From NCBI GenBank assembly GCA_030549205.1, contig JAUKTV010000001.1:3534001-3598000 (forward strand): a stretch of 64,000 nt of DNA. Direction: 5' to 3'. Source of the DNA: Apiosordaria backusii. Its lineage: Eukaryota > Ascomycota > Sordariomycetes > Sordariales > Lasiosphaeriaceae. The notes beneath the pieces were generated by a model. It was not told the origin of the DNA. It ran no database searches and saw only the letters and a program-made list of their open reading frames with translations. Position 1 is the first letter of the stretch, and every line of letters starts with the position of its first letter. The translations under genes and the position numbers were made by a program. Below are positions 14,471-24,225 of the stretch, in pieces.

Positions 14471-15350
14471 TGGTATATATACAAGACATAATACACAGAT
14501 GCTTACAATCAATACAATAGTATCTTCAGGCTATTTAATATAGCTATTAGACTGGCTACTTAATCTATTAAACTATCTTATCCTTTACGATCACTATTGC
14601 AATATTAATTAACTTCGCTAACTAGTCTTTTACTTTATCTTTTTTTTTAAAAGCTTTCTTCTAAGTTATTCTATCCTCAATCTAATACCTTAGCTTAAGA
14701 CCGATTAAATCCTATTTAAATCGATAAAGGTTAATATATTCGGTATAAAATAAAGTAACGACGGTATATATAGCTAACTCTTTAATAAAGGCAACGCTTA
14801 TATTCTATTTATTACTATCTTTCTTTAGTATAGCTATTATAATATTAGCAAATTCAAAGTACTTATAGTAATCTAACCTTAGGATTTTATACTTATAGAC
14901 TTTTAGTATAGTAAATTATATACTGCCATTATATTAATACTATCTTTTAATTATTAAATTATATAGAATAGACCTATACTTAATACTACAATCGATTAAG
15001 TCTTAATATAGTAGGTAATATAAAAGAGGAATATAGTAGGTAATATAGGAGAAGAATATAGTAGGTAATATAGGAAAGGAATATAATAGGTAATATAAAA
15101 GAGAAACGGCGAAGAAAAGTAAATAGGATCCTTTTTAACTTTATATAGGTGCTAATGCTTAGCCCTAGTATAGGCCAGTAAGGAAGTTATCGGTATAGTT
15201 ATAAGTAATTCGGTAGTAAAGAAGACGTTTAAAAGGTTTAGCTATAATGTCATTATATAAGCTTATTATTAAACTCGACGGTAAAAGGTTTAGCTATATA
15301 ATAAATACGTAACTATAACGGTAGCCTTAAGTAGTTCAAATTGCATACCA
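14471..15350. mobile_element. LTR-like insert inside the Gypsy pol region
   Basis: 880 bp with short inverted ends TGGTAT...ATACCA. It interrupts the Gypsy frame: the reading ...KFKLLKVQ before it continues as L-stop-REPTPDIAL after it. Flanking bases are TTCAG on the left and ATCAG one base beyond the right end, an imperfect target duplication. Both outer ends are visibly less TA-rich than the surroundings. The middle holds a 4 x 25 bp tandem repeat. Best read as a solo LTR or a non-coding insertion element; no ORF of note. Ends are less certain than for the other elements. Confidence 0.55.
15006..15105. repeat. 25-bp tandem repeat, 4 units
   Basis: Four consecutive units at 15006, 15031, 15056 and 15081, each starting ATATAGTAGGTAATATA (last unit ATATAATAGG) and ending in a purine run. 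Units differ mostly by A/G changes. Lies within the LTR-like insert. Confidence 0.9.
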
Positions 15351-18300
15351 AATCAGCTGTAAAGAGAACCAACGCCGGATATAGCGTTATAAAAGAAATT
15401 TCTTTTTAGAAGCTCCACTTCTCAAAGAGACAATAAGTTTAAATTAATAAAAAAACTTAAAATAGTTCTAATAGCCTTAAAAGTGGCAGTCGATACTATA
15501 TTAAAAGAGATAGTAAAAGATAAAGTAATAAAAGCCTCTTTTAAATATAGTATTAAAGAAGGCTATTATAAAGGTTTTAATTTTAATAAACTAAACAATG
15601 TACTTACTATAATTGCATCGAACGGTATTACCATTATAAATATTGACTTAAGCTTAATATAAAGATTTAAATTTAATATTAAAGGCTATAAATGTTTAAA
15701 CAATAGTACTATAGTAATATATAAAGAGGATAAATATATATAGATCAATCTAATCGACAGTTAATATAACTATATATTAAGTAAAAAAGATTAGGATTTA
15801 ATATATAGAATCTTTAATAAAATATACTATTATAGAAAAGTAAGTTAAACTATTACTACTATACTGTTCGATTGTCTAATCTTTTATATTTAAAAAGTTA
15901 TAAACAGTATATAGAAAGGCAAAATAGTAGTAGATCTATACTTACTTAATGGAGTAGTTATTTTAAATAACTATCCTTTATTTAATTAGAACGATATATT
16001 AAATATAATTATCGGTATAAATTATATTTTAATAATTAACCTATTTGCATTTTTCTATTAACTGCCTATTTAAAAGAAGTATTAAGATAGGATAGTCCTT
16101 ATTAGCCTATAAGGTTTAGAAATAAGTAAAGTAGCCTTAATAGGTTTTAAAAATTCCCTAATATATAGTTAGAGGTTTATAAACTGATAGTTAATAAAAT
16201 ATAGATACTTCTATAGAGCCTATATCGACGATATTATAATCTTTTTTAAAATAGCCGATAACTATATATACTATATATAAATAGTATTAAATAAACTATA
16301 AGCTTTAAATCTTACTATTAATCTTAAAAAATCCTTCTTTAAGTTCCTATTAATTAAACTACTTAGTTTTTATATAGACAGCTTTAGTATAGTTACTATA
16401 AAGGACAGGGTTAAAGCTATTACCGTATTAATAATACTAAATAACCTACATTTATTAAAGTAATATATTAGAATAATTAGCTTTTTAAGAAGATTTATTC
16501 TATACTATTAATAGATTATTTAACTATTAAAAGATAAAAAGGTAACTATATTAAAGGAAGTTAAAGAGAAAGGTATTTATAGTAATAAAATAAAACAAGT
16601 AAAGATTAAATATACTTTAAAAGTAAAGTATAAACCGATTACTAAGGAAATTAAAGCATTTAAAGAACTTTAATAGTACCTTATTAAACTTAGATATTTA
16701 GTTTATTAAAATAAATATAGACTAATATTTATTAAAATCAATATATTTAAATAAAGAATAAACATTATAGTATTTTATATTAAAGATAATAAATAAAACG
16801 GTAAGTCTATATTGTTTAATAAAGTATAGCCTATTATATTCTTTAATAGAAAACTATCGCTATTAGAAAAACAATACTAACCTATTAAACTAAAGATAGC
16901 TAACTTAATATAAATATATTATAAAGTTAAGACTTAACTATAAGTATTAATTAATTTAATTATTATATTTCTTAACTATAAAGTAATAAAAGTAATTGTT
17001 AATACCGATATATTATTAAAGATAGTTAATTTAATAAAATTAAATTTAAAGTTTATAATAATAGCAGTATATTTAGCTTAATATCGATTAAATATACACT
17101 ATATCCTTAGAAAGCTTAACCTAATACTGGACATACTATTAAGGCTAGAATTATTTAAAGATTAACTACCAGATAGTAATAAACTAAATAATATTTAAAA
17201 TAAAAAGGCATTTATAATTATATAAACTATTATAAATAACGATTTTAAAGTAAAGCTAATAAAAAGCTATTAATAGGATAAAAAATATACTGCTATTATC
17301 TTATTTATTTAAGAATATAAAGAAAAAACTAGATTATAAAAGAAGAAGGGTAAACTAGCTTTATTTATATTAGGATATCCTTTTAAATTAAAAGACAATA
17401 TTCTATATTATATATTAAGAAATAAGCTACCTTATTTATATATCTTTAGAAATTGCCTAGAAAATATTTTAAAAGTAGTATATAATAATAACCATTACTT
17501 TAATTATTAGTAAATAGTTAAAGTACTATAGGGATATAGTATTATTTAAATAATTAAAGTAATTAAAAAGTATATTAAATATTGTCTAACTTATATTTAT
17601 AATACTATATTTAAAGTTAAACTACTTAGTAAATTAAATCCAGTAAACCTAAAACCGGTTCTTAAATATACTATTTATATTAACTTTATTATTACTTTAC
17701 TAATTATTAGGTTATTTAAAATATAAGCAATGCTATTTATAGGTTTTAACGTTATAATAATAGTAATAGGATAGTATAATAAAAGGACAATTTTAATCCT
17801 TAATAGTATAGAATAAACAGGTAAAGAATAGGCCTATTATTTTATTATAAAATTACAATATAATAATTAGAGAGTTCCCTTTAAAATTATTTTAAATAAA
17901 GATCTTAAATTTATAAATAAACTATAGTAAAGGATATTTAAAGTAATAAAAGCTAAGCTATAGATAATTAGCGTTTAGTACTTTAAAGAAGATAGGACGT
18001 TAGAATATAAAAATTAAGATATTAAAATTACTATTAAATTTTATATTACAATAGATTAAAATATACTATAGTTAAATATTTTACAAGCCTTATAGTACTA
18101 TTTAAATATAGTATATTTATTAGCTTTTGGAATATTACTAACTAAGTTAGTTTTAAAATTTAAGCTAAAATTAACTGTAGATTTAAACCTTAATATTATA
18201 ATAAGTACTAAGGCGATAATATAGCATTTACTATATAAAGAAGAAGTCGAAGTAGTAATAGTATATATAGTAGTTAGTAATAAAATATATTATAATAAAA

Positions 18301-18959
18301 AGAAGACCCTATATATCTTTAAAAAAAGCAATATAGTATATTTAAAGCTATACTATAGATATATACTTTCTAATAAGCTGTTTAAGAAGTATTTATAATA
18401 GGAGACCGGGCTATTTAAAGTTATAAAGAAATATAAGGATCTAATATATAAACTTAAGCTTTTAATAAACTAAAGAATATATTTAACAATTTTAATTACT
18501 TAATTAGTTCTAATACTAAAAGGCCTAGATCTATATAATAGACTATTTAAAGCTTTAAGTAAGGTAATCTAAATAGAAAAAGGTAATAAGTTATTTAAAA
18601 TAGATAGGATTAAGGTAAGATATATTATATAAAAAGTTAAAAAGCTAAAAGTAGAATATCTGGTATTATAGAAAGGATATAATAAAGACTATAGTAAATA
18701 GTAGTATAAAGTAGCTTTATTAAAAATAATATTAGATATAGTATATAAGTATAAATTATAGTATTTATTTAAAAAGAATAAACTTATTAAAGAACTTAAA
18801 AAAAAAGGACGTCTATTTAAAAAAAGAAAAACAAGCTTAGTAGCCTTAAAGAAGGTATTGGATAGTTAAAGTAAGGAGGTTATAATTATATTAAAGACTA
18901 ATATCGAGGTAGTTATTAAGAATAAAAGGTTAAATTAGCTTAATAGTAAGTTAAAGTTA

Positions 18960-20360
18960 GTAAATAATCTATAAGGAAAGGATATAAGCCTTAAGTAACC
19001 TATTAATTTAAAAGCTTATAAAATTCTTTTAGAATAACTTATAATATAAATAATAACTATTAATAGTATTAACCTTACATTTAACCTTTTAAATTTTCTA
19101 ATCTTCTTTTATACTTTATACTTTTTTACTATATTTATTAAAGTTACGACTTTATTATCGAATTTTAATTGATAATCTATTTATAATTAAACTGCCTTTA
19201 ATAAAATAACCTATTTAAGTATCTAATTAAATACTACTTATTAAAATACCGCTTCTTTATAAACTATCTATTTAGCCTATTAAAACCTTTTACTATTATA
19301 AATAACTCCTTAAAGCTAATAAATAAGTTATTCTTATTGCTATTAAAAAAGACTTAACTTAAAAAACAAACCTATTATATAGTTAATAGCCTATTAAACT
19401 AAATCTATTAAAAAAAACCTTAATACTACTTTTATTAAAATAACTTCTATAAAGCTAAACCTTAATACTGCTTTTATTAAGCTAACCTCTATTAAGAAAA
19501 ATCCAATTATAACTATATTAATAAAGTCTAACCTTATTACCACTTTAATTAAATTAACCTTTATTAAAAAGGTTTTAACTATAAATATCTTAATTAAAAA
19601 GACTTTAACTGTAAATACCCTAATTAAAAAAGCCTAAATTATAAATACTATAATTAAAAAGGCCTTAATTAAGAATATAACAACCAGTAAGGCCTTAATA
19701 ATAAGTATCTTAATTAAGGCTTAAAACGAAATTATTAAGATTAGTTTAATAGATCGTTTAATCCTTACCTTTAAGGTTAAAGAAATTGAACTTAAATCTA
19801 CTATATATAAAATTGTAAAGTTTATTAAAAAGTACTTCCTTAACTTAAATAATTTCGACCTTAAGTATATAGTATATATACTATCTTTAAATAAGTTAAT
19901 AGGCAGTACGTTTATATTTTATAAAAAGACTTATAAAAGTTTCGAAACGCTTAAGTTAAAGATGGTCGAAAAAGAGGACCCTTAAGTTAAAAAAGATATT
20001 ATACCTATCCTATATATCCCTTTTAAAGAAAGCTTTATTACTTTATAAATTAACAATAGAAGATAAATCCTACTATAAATCTATAAGCTAGTAAAAACCT
20101 ATAAGCTACTTATATATATAGAAACTAAAGCTATTTACTATTAATTTTAAAAAGGTATATACTTTAATAATAAAAACTAGATTTAGAAATATATAAAGAA
20201 GCCTACCGGTAAGTAGGAAAGAATCCTCTCTACCTTTATAATACTTTAAAGTAAGGCTACCGATAACGAAAGTATTAAAAGGTTTATCGAATAAATTATT
20301 TACCTTACTTAATAGCCTATTAAAACTAATACTACTAATATTAAAACTAAAACTACCAAA
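18960..20360 (+). other. Gypsy region downstream of integrase with 30-bp repeats
   Basis: TA-rich sequence after the integrase, still inside the Gypsy LTRs. Contains at least five consecutive 30-bp units (19561-19710), each near TAATTAAAAAGNCTTTAACT, so a former protein here would have had a 10-residue repeat. I recognise no domain. Confidence 0.55.
19561..19710. repeat. 30-bp degenerate tandem repeat, about 5 units
   Basis: Units start at 19561, 19591, 19621, 19651 and 19681 with a common TAATTAAAAAG core and an ATAAATA-type middle. Period of exactly 30 preserves frame. Divergence is mostly C/T and G/A. Confidence 0.8.
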
Positions 20361-20365
20361 TACTA

Positions 20366-20776
20366 TATCAGGGTGCAATTCCGGTAGGCCCAGAAGACAG
20401 AGGTCCTGGGCTGGCAATAGTAGTGCCCGATAGTCGGCAACTGGCAGACTTCTCAGGGTTTGTCGGCGCAGCGTAAGCAACGTAGCTACAATAGCTAAAT
20501 GCCTATATATACACCCAACCAACGGTTGGATTAGAGCAAGCCGTAGGATCCTATAGCAAAAAGAGGTCCCCGAAGAAGGTGGCCGAGCCCAGGTCGCCGG
20601 TAGGGTATATAGGATAGCAGGGTAGACTTAGGATTCTAGAAAGGCCAAAGTTCAGTGTAAATAGAATAATATACCTACATTAAACCACTATCATATTCTT
20701 ATCGTAAACCTATCGTATACGCAGCGCAGGCCACTTACTTAGCCTCACACTCTAACGTATAGAAACTCCCTTAACA
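20366..20776 (-). mobile_element. Solo LTR, nearly free of RIP
   Basis: 411-bp insert bounded by an exact 5-bp target duplication TACTA (20361-20365 and 20777-20781). Ends are TATCAGGGTG on the left and CCCTTAACA on the right; on the minus strand this reads TGTTAAGGG...CACCCTGATA, the TG...(C/T)A form of an LTR. The centre is near balanced in base composition, in sharp contrast to the TA-rich DNA around it. On the minus strand a TATA-like GTGTATATATAGG lies near 20500-20515, as in an LTR promoter, so I assign the minus strand. No partner LTR or internal region is in the window. It belongs to none of the other three LTR families here. Confidence 0.85.
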
Positions 20777-20842
20777 TACTAAGCCAACCTGCTTAAAAAT
20801 AAAAGTAAGTATATTAAGTAATTAACTAACCGAAAGCAGTAA

Positions 20843-21495
20843 GACGATAATAAGGAATAAGTTATTAATAAATAAAAGAATAATAATAAATAAGATAATA
20901 ATAAGCAATATATTAATAAGTAGGATATTAATAAGCAGTATACCGATAAGTAAAGTAGTAATAAGTAATATACTAACTATAGTTAAAATAATGACGACGA
21001 TATCTTCTTTATAAAGCTAACTATAAATAAGCTATATAAGCTTATTAATAAGTCATTAGCGATAGTTATTACTATAAGTATTGGCGATAAGAAAATAAAG
21101 ACAATAATAGGTTATTTTAAGGAATAGGAGGTAATAATAGAATGGTAGAGTCGCTAGATTGCTAAAATAAAAAAGAAGATTGAGGAGATAAAAAACAATA
21201 TAGAAAAGATAATAAGTATAATCACTATATTAATAAAAAAAGGCTAAAACAGAGTAATGGTATTATATAATATTATATATTTATATAAGAAGGATATTGT
21301 ATAGTTATTATATAGTTAGTATATAGAAAAGGAATACTTAGGATTTATTCGTAAAGCTCTGGCCTTAGTAAAAGATATAATGTTTAAAAATAGAGGAGGG
21401 TATTTTCTAATTAATATAGTAATAGGTAAATAAAAAGAAGATAGCTAAGCATTTACTATATTAAGACAATATATTTCTTTCTTAGCCTAGGGTAT
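20843..21495 (+). pseudogene. Extra Gypsy reading frame with pentapeptide repeats and coiled coil
   Basis: Between the integrase part and the 3' LTR, one plus-strand frame stays readable through RIP stops for about 200 codons. It starts with at least six 15-bp units (20888-20977) giving 5-residue repeats of the type NKQYI/NKQDI, then an acidic patch (NNDDDIFF), then near 21150-21240 a heptad-like, Lys/Ile/Glu-rich stretch (IAKIKKKIEEIKNNIEKII) typical of a coiled coil. No known domain is visible. It ends where the 3' LTR begins. It could be a displaced gag-like ORF or an accessory ORF of this family, or a remnant of a further inserted element. Confidence 0.5.
20888..20977 (+). repeat. 15-bp tandem repeat, 6 units
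   Basis: Units at 20888, 20903, 20918, 20933, 20948 and 20963 with core AAGNANNATANNAAT; weaker units extend to the left. In frame with the downstream coiled-coil reading. Confidence 0.75.
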
Positions 21496-21688
21496 TAATA
21501 TAAAAAGCTTAGGCATTATATTATATATAGGTATATATAACCTATATAGGCATTATATTATATATAGGTATATATAATCTGTAAAGGATATTAAAATAGC
21601 TTATTAGCACTAGCCTCTTCTTCTTAATAATCAATTCAAGATAATCAATTTGACACCTATTATTATCACGCTATCCGTTTCTATGTCA
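21496..21688 (+). repeat. Gypsy 3' LTR
   Basis: 193 bp, starts TAATATAAAAAGC (RIPed TGATACG...) and ends CTATGTCA with the canonical CA. Here the outer (right) edge is intact and the inner (left) edge is mutated, the mirror image of the 5' LTR. Followed by the GATAA duplication at 21689. Confidence 0.92.
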
Positions 21689-23391
21689 GATAAAGAAAAT
21701 AAGCTTTTAAAGTTTAAAGCTAAGCTAATTATTAGAGGATTTTTATAAAAGGAAGGTCTAGATTTTATAAAGACCTTTGCTTTTATTACTATACTATTTA
21801 CTTAATATATACTACTAACTATAGCAGCTTTATTAAACTAAGAAATAAAGTAAATCGATTTTATAAAGGCATTTCTTAATAGCTATTTAAAAGAAGAAAA
21901 TTATATAACTATACTTAAAGGCTTTTATAAGTTCTATTAAAAAGCAGACTTAATTATTAAAGTAAAGCTATATAAGTAAGGCTTTAAGCCTAAAATTAGC
22001 CAAATAATTTGCCTTTTTAAAACTTTATATAGCTTAAAGTAAAGCCTTAAACTTTAATAAGCTAAACTTATTAAATTACTAAAAGAAAAGGGTTTTATAG
22101 TATTAATTTCTAACTTTACTATCTTTTATAATCCTAAAGCTAGGATTTTTATAATAACCTACGTTAATAATTATTTAATTATAGGCTTTAATAAAGCCTA
22201 TATTTAATAGCTTAAGAAAAGCTTAAATAAGGTCTATTTAATAGAAAATAAAAGGCTAGCTTCCTTCTTTTTAAAGGTTTAAATAATAAAGGATAAACGT
22301 CGCTCCCTTTTATAGCTTAATTAAGCCTAGTATATATAGAAGGTAATTAAAACCTTTAGTTTTAAAAATAGCTATAAAATACTAATTCCCTTATAGCTTA
22401 AAATAGTAGCTTAATATAAGGACCCTAAATTAAAAGAAAGCCCTATAAGTAAGTTAAATTATATACTATTTTAATATATAGTAGGTATTGTAATATATTT
22501 AATAACCTAAATAAAGTCTAATATTACTTTTATAGTATAGTAGCTTTTAAAGAGTATATAATAACCTACTATAGTAAGCCTAAACGCTATTAAAAACCTT
22601 TTAAAATATCTAAACGGTATAGAGAATTTAGTAATTACTTATAATTATAATACTATTAGACTTACTAAAAAAGAAAGCACTATAGTACCTATAGGCTTTA
22701 TAGATTCAGACTTTATAAAGGACTTAAAGGACTTAAAATCTACCTATAGCTTTATATTTAAAGTAGCTAAAGGCCCTATAAGCTAGAAATTAAAGAAGGC
22801 TAATACTATAAGCCTCTTTACTTTAAAGGCTAAAACCGACATACTTATTAAAGCTATTTATAAAGCTCTATAGATTAAAAGGATTTATAAGAAACTAGGG
22901 CATACCTTAATAGGCTTTACCTTACTATATAATAATAATACTAGCTTTATAACTACTACTTATAACCTAGTCCTTTATAATCGTATTAAATATATACTAT
23001 TAAAATACCATTAGATTAAAAAGTAAGTTAGGACATTATAAGTTATTATTAACTACTTAAATATTAAATAAATACCGGTTAAGAGACTAACTAAACTACT
23101 AGTTAGTTAAAAATTCAAAACCTTTATAGATCTTTTAAGCTTAAAGAATAGGCCTATAAAAGAAAAGTTAATAAAGGAATAAATTAAAAAACCACTCTTC
23201 CTATATTTAATTTTCTTTTATAAATTAGTTTATAAAAGTAATTACTTAACACTTAAATATATAAGCCTTAACGCCTTATATACTTTATATTTTAATTTTT
23301 TAATTAGCTAGTTAGTTTATTAGTTTTAACTTACTACAGTAGGCTTTAGATTTAAATCTAGGCCTACTACTTACTATAAGTAAAGAAGGAA
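21689..23391 (+). mobile_element. Copia-1 copy B, 3' part of internal region
   Basis: Resumes the copy B reading after the Gypsy: GATAAAGAAAATAAGC, then reverse transcriptase (TFAFITI... near 21770, IDFIKAFLNS near 21855, TYVNNYLI near 22158-22180) and RNase H (LKSTYSF near 22735). Collinear with copy A 3017-4717. RIP stops throughout. Ends before an LTR without an intact purine tract (AAAGAAGGAA). Confidence 0.9.
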
Positions 23392-24225
23392 TGTTAAATT
23401 AAGTCTCTATAAGGCCTAAGTTTATAATAAGTAACTACTATTATACTATATAGTAGAAGCTTAAATAGAAAAGCCTATTTATTAACTACCTGGTATTTGC
23501 CTAGTACCTTACTTTACTATAAAGCTATTTAAAGGCCTACATTCTACTAACTAATAAGCCAAACTGTCTATAATTTTATATTTAAACTACTAAGGCCTAC
23601 TACTATAGGCAATATAAATAGCCTAACCCTAACCTTATAATAACCTATACTTTAAATTAAAGGTATTAGGTTTTACAGCCTTTTTATATAACTATAAGTC
23701 GATTTTTAAAAAGCTATAAACTATATTAATTTAACTACCTATAAGACCTATAGTTAACTATTAGGCTAGTTAAATTAGCTAAAAGTTAATAGGCCTATAG
23801 TTAAGTAGGTATATTATTACTATACTAAATTATAGGCCTATAGGCCCTATAGGTTAGAAGCTATAGAAGGCTTAGTAAGTAATTTATAGGACTTAGTAAA
23901 CCTTAAGGTTAACCAAGCCATACTCTAGCCTATCTACCTACTAGGGTATATAAAGTACCGTACATTAGTCAGTAGGTATATAGTAGAGGTAGAGTACATA
24001 CCTTACTATAGAGATTATTATAGTAGATTCATAGAAGGCTAGCACTATAATACAATTATTTACCTACTATATTTCTATCCTACAGTACCTACAAAGTGCT
24101 GTATTCTAGTACCCCAGCACTAAGCTATAGGTATCACACGTAAGACTTCTGCTGCACTGTGAGCTAGTATGTAAGCACTAATTACAGGGCCCTTAGGCCT
24201 GTAATTAGCCATACCTATTCCAATA
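23392..24225 (+). repeat. Copia-1 3' LTR of copy B
   Basis: 834 bp, TGTTAAATTAAG...CCTATTCCAATA. It is followed directly by TATTATAAGG, a mid-pol sequence of another Copia-1 copy (corresponding to about position 903 of copy A), so B was inserted in, or recombined with, copy C. Confidence 0.9.

Larger units (their letters stand above)
12000..18800 (+). pseudogene. Gypsy gag-pol polyprotein remnant
   Basis: Read with stops as Gln/Trp, the frame gives a Cys-containing motif FKCNGCRFKYINKGK near 12945-12990 (position of the nucleocapsid/protease part), a protease-like stretch at about 13900-14300, and reverse transcriptase with RAYIDDIIIF at 16215-16245. RNase H follows near 16850-16930 (FFNRKLSLLEKQYQPIKLK), and integrase with an H-x-C-rich N-terminus near 17490-17600 and the conserved ending around 17880-18100 (FKVIKAKLQIISVQYFKED...). 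The SLIYSQRFINRQLIKYRYFYRAYID region resembles large fungal gypsy families whose consensus is F.RAYVDDIVIFS. The protein is interrupted at 14471 by an insert and by dozens of RIP stops. Confidence 0.85.
9391..21688 (+). mobile_element. Gypsy-type LTR retrotransposon nested in Copia-1 copy B
   Basis: Complete but RIP-dead Ty3/gypsy element. It is delimited by two LTRs of exactly 193 bp and by the 5-bp target duplication GATAA (9386-9390 and 21689-21693); removing one GATAA restores the Copia-1 sequence as seen in copy A around 3016-3025. Domain order on the plus strand is gag-like (about 12000-13300), protease region (about 13860-14450), reverse transcriptase with an intact YIDD box (16218-16247), RNase H (about 16740-17000), then integrase (about 17470-18300), which is the gypsy order. 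The 12.3-kb length is large partly because it contains two later insertions (14471-15350 and 20366-20776) and an extra reading frame after the integrase. Confidence 0.92.

Noticed and set aside
20106..20522. 138-codon minus-strand ORF in the island
   Set aside because: Half of it is the solo LTR and half is RIPed Gypsy sequence; it spans an insertion border.
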